Source of the DNA: Cohnella algarum
GTDB lineage: Bacteria; Bacillota; Bacilli; Paenibacillales; Paenibacillaceae
Direction: 5' to 3'
Assembly: GCF_016937515.1 (NCBI RefSeq)
Contig: NZ_JAFHKM010000002.1
Location: 1,297,001-1,361,000, forward strand
DNA: 64,000 nt
Positions 60,211-64,000 of this stretch are shown here, one piece after another; the stretch's first letter is position 1, and every line of letters begins with the position of its first letter. The notes below the pieces were generated by a model. That model ran no database searches and was not told the DNA's origin. It was given only the letters and a program-made list of their open reading frames with translations. Made by a program: the position numbers and the translations under genes.

Positions 60211-61720
60211 CGGCCTCGCCTCCGTTTTTCCCTGATGTATTCGGCCCGGCATAACGGAATTCCAGCAAATCTCCGGATTTCAGCACTTGCGGGCGCGAGC
60301 CGTCGGATTCGGTTGCGGCGCGAACCGTCAGCGCGCTCTTGTCGGGCGAGAACACCTTGAACTCCCACTCGCCCTCCAGAATCCGCAGCCGCACGTCCAT
60401 GCCGCCGCCGCGGTCGTCCGTCCGCTCCCTCCGCTCCAGCCGAAAGCCGTACCCGGTTTCCATCTCCTCCGCCGAGGCAAGCCGTCCCGACCCGTAAAGT
60501 CCGGACGGCCCCCAGCCGCCCGGCGAAGACGGAAAGCCGGGGTCGACGCGAAGCGGAACGACCTTCGGCGAACCGATCGGCGCGTACAGCATGGCCCACG
60601 GGCCGTTGCCATGTACGGCCGGGTAGGCCGCATCGGCGTTGCCGCCGCGGTCCTGCGCCCGTTTGCCGCCGCCTCCCAGCGCGTCCGTCACCGCGGCGGC
60701 GACGGCATGTCCGGTCACGCTGCCGCCAAGCGCCGTCGCCGCCGGAAATTCCGGCGCCACGACCGAGCCCGCGGGCATCTCGAACCGGAACGCCTCAAGC
60801 AGGCCGTCGTTGAGCGGCAGCTCGTCCAGCCGGTCCGCCAGCGCCGCCGCCACCGCGCATGCTTTCGCCGTTTCCGCCGTGCAGTTGAAGGGGTTGTCCC
60901 CTTGCCCGGAGCTGCCGGCAAAATCGAACACGAACCGTCCCCCTTCCCGTTTGCCATGTACGCGAACCGTTCCCTGCGCTTCCTCGAACGTCCATTCGGC
61001 CCTGCCCTCGTGCGACGCCCCCTTGCCGGGCAGCGCCCGCAGCGCTTCCGCGTTCGTGTAGGCGATCATGGAAGCGACCGATTGCCGGACTTTCCCGTCG
61101 CCGTATTGCTTGATCAATTCCAGAAGGGACCGCTGCGCCTCGCGGCAGCAGGAGTGCATCGCCTCCAGATCGGCGCCGAGCCAGTCCGGCGTCCGGCTGT
61201 TCGACGTCAAAAACCGGAACACGTCGCGCTGCAGCTTGCCGCCCGCGAACAGCTTGACCGGCGTGATCCGCACGCTTTCCTGCCAGAGTTCAAAAGCGAC
61301 GGGATTGTACCCGCCGGGAATTTCGCCTCCGAGATCGGCGAGCTGCGCCCGAATCGCGGGGAACATCGTCAGTTCCCCGTCCACGAACACCGGCACCGCC
61401 ATCGTCAGCGCCTGTCCTTTCGTGCCGCCGCCGTAAGGGTCGGCCGTAACGATGACATCCCCTTCGGCGATGTCGTAAGCAAACACATCGAACGCATGCC
61501 GCACCGAGGCGCGCAAAGCGTACAAGTGCTCGGGCTCGAACTGGATTTGATGCGCCAGCTCGAGTCCCGGGGTCAGCACGGCCGCGGCGAACATCCGGTT
61601 TTCCGCAATGAGCGGAGAACGGGAGATCCGCTGCAGGCGCTCGCCCGCGTGCATGTTCAGAGCCGCCAGCTTGCCATAGATGATTTGCCGCTCGATCCGG
61701 TTAGCCGACGTCTCCGTCAT
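60200..61720 (-). CDS. second, divergent hydantoinase B-family subunit
   Basis: The 506-residue protein starts at the ATG at 61720, overlapping the hyuA stop (ATGA). It is a HyuB-family member (DVIVTADPYGGGTKGQALT, LGGEIPGGYNP, DFAGSSGQGDNPFNCT) but is shorter and clearly different from the next gene. The NDPYYGG and GDNGG loops are altered (TADPYGGG, LGGEIPGG). It might form a three-subunit enzyme with HyuA and HyuB, or the two B subunits might alternate. Arginine and glycine are abundant in its C-terminal third. Confidence 0.85.
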   Translation of the reverse strand: MTETSANRIERQIIYGKLAALNMHAGERLQRISRSPLIAENRMFAAAVLTPGLELAHQIQFEPEHLYALRASVRHAFDVFAYDIAEGDVIVTADPYGGGTKGQALTMAVPVFVDGELTMFPAIRAQLADLGGEIPGGYNPVAFELWQESVRITPVKLFAGGKLQRDVFRFLTSNSRTPDWLGADLEAMHSCCREAQRSLLELIKQYGDGKVRQSVASMIAYTNAEALRALPGKGASHEGRAEWTFEEAQGTVRVHGKREGGRFVFDFAGSSGQGDNPFNCTAETAKACAVAAALADRLDELPLNDGLLEAFRFEMPAGSVVAPEFPAATALGGSVTGHAVAAAVTDALGGGGKRAQDRGGNADAAYPAVHGNGPWAMLYAPIGSPKVVPLRVDPGFPSSPGGWGPSGLYGSGRLASAEEMETGYGFRLERRERTDDRGGGMDVRLRILEGEWEFKVFSPDKSALTVRAATESDGSRPQVLKSGDLLEFRYAGPNTSGKNGGEADGS

Positions 61721-63819
61721 ACCGCAGCACCCTCTCTTTCCCTCCGGACCTCGATCATGCAGTTGCCCAAGGCGTCGATCAGCGCTTCGTGGCCCGGATA
61801 AACGACGATCGTCGTGCCCCACTGCTCGATGACGGCGGGACCCACGATCATGTTGCCCGGATTCAGCAGATCTCCGTTATAGATGGCGGCGTCGACCGCT
61901 TCGGGACCGAAATGCACTTTGCGGGTTCCCGTTTGCGCCGCCGCCGGGTTCTCCTCGTCGAACGGCGATTCCCGCAGCGGGATCCGGTCCCGCACGCCGA
62001 TCAGATCGAGGCGCAAGTTCAAAATTTCGACCGGCTGGCCCGGATTTTTGTGCGCGTACAGCCGCTCGTGCCAATCGTGGAATTGCGAGACCGTCGCCTC
62101 CATGTTGAGCGCCGTCACCCGCCGCGTCCGCGTGCGGATCGGCAGCGTCACTTCATGCACTTCGCCTTCGTAGCGCATGTCCACGAACCGCCGCGCCTCG
62201 AACTGCCGCGCCGCCGCGCCGCCGCCGAGCTTCTCCCGCGCGGACTTCTCCATCTCGTCGAACGCGGCGTTGATCGCCTCCAGGTCGACGCGGTCCGCGC
62301 GTTCGAACCGGGTGCGCAGCTCGGTCACCTTCAGGTGCGCGGACACGTCGCCGAGCGCGCACAGCACGGGCGCGAACTTCGGCACGATCACGGTCTCGAT
62401 GCCGAGATCCTCGGCCTGCCGCCCGGCGTGAATGGCGCCGGCCCCGCCCGCGGCGAGCAGCGCGAACCGCCGGGGATCGTGTCCGCGCTGCGTCGTCACG
62501 AAACGGATCGCATTGGACATGTTGTTGTTGACGATCTCGGAAATGGCGATCGCCGCTTCCATCACGGAAATGCCGAGCGGCTCCGCAATGCGGGTGCGGA
62601 TCGCCTCGACGGACGCTTCCTTGTCCAGCTTCATTTCCCCGCCGAGAAACCGGTCGGGATTCAAGTAACCGAGCACCAGATTCGCGTCGGTGACGGTCGG
62701 TTCCTTCCCGCCGCGCCCGTAGCATGCCGGGCCGGGGTACGATCCCGCGCTCCGGGGGCCGACCTGCAGCAGGCCGCCGTTGTCGACCCAGGCGATGCTG
62801 CCGCCGCCCGCGCCGACCGTGTGAATGTCGAGCATCGGCAGCGCGACGCGGTACCGGCTGATCCAGCTTTCCGTCGTAAGCGTCGGCTGCAGCTGCTCGA
62901 TGACCGATACGTCGTAGCTCGTCCCGCCCATGTCGACGGTGATCAGATCCGAATAGCCGATCCGCTCGCCGAGGAAGGAAGCGGCGGTCACCCCGCCTGC
63001 CGGACCGGAAAGCAGGCAGCCGGCCGCCAGCTTGCCGCTTTGCACGATATTTTGCACGCCGCCGTTGGACTGCATGACGTACAGTTCGCCGCCGAAGCCT
63101 TCCTGGCCGAGCGTCCGCTCCAAGCGCTCCAGATACCGCTGCAGCGCAGGTCCCGTATAGGCGTTCACGACCGTCGTGCTGACGCGTTCGAATTCCCGGA
63201 TTTGCGGCAGCACCTCGCTCGACAGCGAGACGAACAGCTGCGGCGCCTCTTCCCGCAAAAGGTCCCGAACCCGTTTCTCATGCTCCGGATTGATGAAGCT
63301 GAACAGGAAGCAGACCGCAACGGCCTCTACTTCTTCTTGCGCGAAGAAGCGCGCCGCCTGCCGGACCGCTTCCACGTCCAGCGGCTGAATCACATTTCCC
63401 TTCGCGTCCAGCCGCTCCGGCACGCCGATGCGCAGCCTGCGCGGCACGATCGGGTGCGGTGCCGGGAGCCGCGGCGAAAAGACGCTTTCCTTATAGGCCC
63501 GCCGGAACTCGATCTCGTCGCGGAAGCCCTCGGTCGTGATCAAGCCGACTTTGGCCCCGTTGTATTCCAAAATCGTATTCGTCGCTACCGTCGTGCCGTG
63601 AACGATCAGGGAGCAGCGCGCGAGGAACTCGCGCAGCGGCAGCCCGAACCGCTCGCCGAGCTTGGCGATGCCGTTCATGACGCCCTCGGAAGGATCGGGA
63701 GTCGAAGGCGTTTTGGTAGACGTAAGGTTTCCGTCGCCGTCCAGGGCGACCAAATCGGTAAACGTACCTCCGACATCAATGCCAAGCATCCATGACGGAT
63801 GTTCCGATGCAGAATTCAT
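61717..63819 (-). CDS. hyuA: hydantoinase A/5-oxoprolinase family subunit (HyuA)
   Basis: The ATG at 63819 behind GGAGG gives 700 residues. The ATP-binding, ASKHA-like N-terminus is clear (LGIDVGGTFTDLVALD near residue 12, and HGTTVATNTILE near 75), followed by GPAGGVTAASFLGE, VDMGGTSYDVSV and GAGGGSIAWVD. It activates the cyclic amide by phosphorylation before ring opening by the B subunit. It is followed by two HyuB-type genes with overlapping ends and preceded by a membrane-protein gene, so the four are probably one operon. Confidence 0.93.
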   Translation of the reverse strand: MNSASEHPSWMLGIDVGGTFTDLVALDGDGNLTSTKTPSTPDPSEGVMNGIAKLGERFGLPLREFLARCSLIVHGTTVATNTILEYNGAKVGLITTEGFRDEIEFRRAYKESVFSPRLPAPHPIVPRRLRIGVPERLDAKGNVIQPLDVEAVRQAARFFAQEEVEAVAVCFLFSFINPEHEKRVRDLLREEAPQLFVSLSSEVLPQIREFERVSTTVVNAYTGPALQRYLERLERTLGQEGFGGELYVMQSNGGVQNIVQSGKLAAGCLLSGPAGGVTAASFLGERIGYSDLITVDMGGTSYDVSVIEQLQPTLTTESWISRYRVALPMLDIHTVGAGGGSIAWVDNGGLLQVGPRSAGSYPGPACYGRGGKEPTVTDANLVLGYLNPDRFLGGEMKLDKEASVEAIRTRIAEPLGISVMEAAIAISEIVNNNMSNAIRFVTTQRGHDPRRFALLAAGGAGAIHAGRQAEDLGIETVIVPKFAPVLCALGDVSAHLKVTELRTRFERADRVDLEAINAAFDEMEKSAREKLGGGAAARQFEARRFVDMRYEGEVHEVTLPIRTRTRRVTALNMEATVSQFHDWHERLYAHKNPGQPVEILNLRLDLIGVRDRIPLRESPFDEENPAAAQTGTRKVHFGPEAVDAAIYNGDLLNPGNMIVGPAVIEQWGTTIVVYPGHEALIDALGNCMIEVRREREGAAV

Positions 63820-63847
63820 GGGTGAGCAGCCTCCATCCGCGCGTCCG

Positions 63848-64000
63848 TTAGAATCCCGTTTGATCTTCGCGGCTCCGTCCGAACGCATAAGGAATTTTCA
63901 ATAGATTCAGCAAATAAGCGACCACGATATACCCGGCAAGCGACAGCACGATCGCATTGACCGGGCCGATGCCGAACGTCAGCCTGGAAGCCGCAAAGCC
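63848..64000 (-). CDS. C-terminal end of a membrane protein, probably the operon's transporter (partial)
   Basis: The last 50 codons of a minus-strand gene are in the window. They contain a membrane helix (NAIVLSLAGYIVVAYLLNLL) and a short charged tail ending GRSREDQTGF. The stop lies 28 bp before hyuA. A permease for the hydantoin-like substrate is the natural guess, but the family cannot be told from this piece. Confidence 0.65.
   Translation of the reverse strand, partial: GFAASRLTFGIGPVNAIVLSLAGYIVVAYLLNLLKIPYAFGRSREDQTGF

Noticed and set aside
58624..60360. 578-residue frame antisense to hyuB
   Set aside because: Arginine/alanine-rich shadow of the coding strand with no recognisable domain.
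61789..63795. 668-residue frame antisense to hyuA
   Set aside because: It is opposite a full-length family protein; the long open frame is a result of high GC and codon bias. No ribosome site or domain.

Overview
The window is GC-rich DNA from a low-G+C-phylum relative with high GC, most likely Paenibacillaceae (Paenibacillus or Cohnella type). Grounds: strong GGAGG-type ribosome sites, frequent TTG/GTG starts, several CUT1 sugar-type ABC transporters without their own ATPase, a YesMN two-component pair, a yjlC-ndh pair with Rex-like sites, Bacillus-type Fur boxes, an araL-araM pair and a spore-type long catalase. No rRNA, tRNA, CRISPR or phage genes were seen. The genus call is an inference from content, not from a marker gene.

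Layout. 0-0.9 kb: end of a phosphonate uptake operon (two PhnE permeases) and its terminator. 0.88-3.34 kb: a complete IS66-family element with a perfect 8-bp target duplication, inserted in that terminator's T-run. 3.4-5.3 kb: methyltransferase and a YwnB-like NAD(P)-binding protein. 5.6-11.4 kb: an operon for a cyclic amide: NMT1-type ABC transporter, a cyanuric acid amidohydrolase/barbiturase-family ring opener, a cupin and a PucR regulator; a split sensor kinase lies divergently beside it. 14-19 kb: decayed class II aldolase, FNT channel, P5C dehydrogenase, catalase. 19.9-29.1 kb: nucleoside salvage: CUT1 ABC transporter, two nucleoside hydrolases, adenine deaminase, a BASS transporter and an AraC regulator with a phased direct-repeat operator. 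29.6-38.8 kb: alpha-galactoside module (GH36, binding protein, YesMN, two permeases). 39-42.3 kb: Fur-controlled heme monooxygenase, DUF1284 protein, type II NADH dehydrogenase with YjlC. 42.6-47.9 kb: TetR/MFS efflux operon and a DeoR-AraL-AraM operon. 48-51.2 kb: VanRS-like system with a D,D-carboxypeptidase. 51.4-56.5 kb: permease remnant, MerR/ABC exporter unit, HAD phosphatase. 56.9-57.7 kb: FhuF-like reductase under a Fur box. 58.4-64 kb: hyuA plus two different hyuB genes and a membrane protein cut by the window end.

The genes together describe a scavenger of nitrogen-rich small molecules (nucleosides, adenine, cyclic ureides or triazines, hydantoin-like lactams, proline or arginine-derived P5C) and plant oligosaccharides, with regulated efflux and iron control.

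Two cross-cutting observations stand out. First, the intergenic spaces hold arrays of short dyads from three unrelated sequence families, spaced at about 51-52 or 61-63 bp, that is close to whole numbers of DNA turns. The commonest family has 27 dyads at five loci with an almost invariant 52-bp step. Second, seven otherwise good genes and one remnant carry single-base frame breaks, mostly where a C or G run is one base too short. This suggests base-calling error at least as much as real gene decay.
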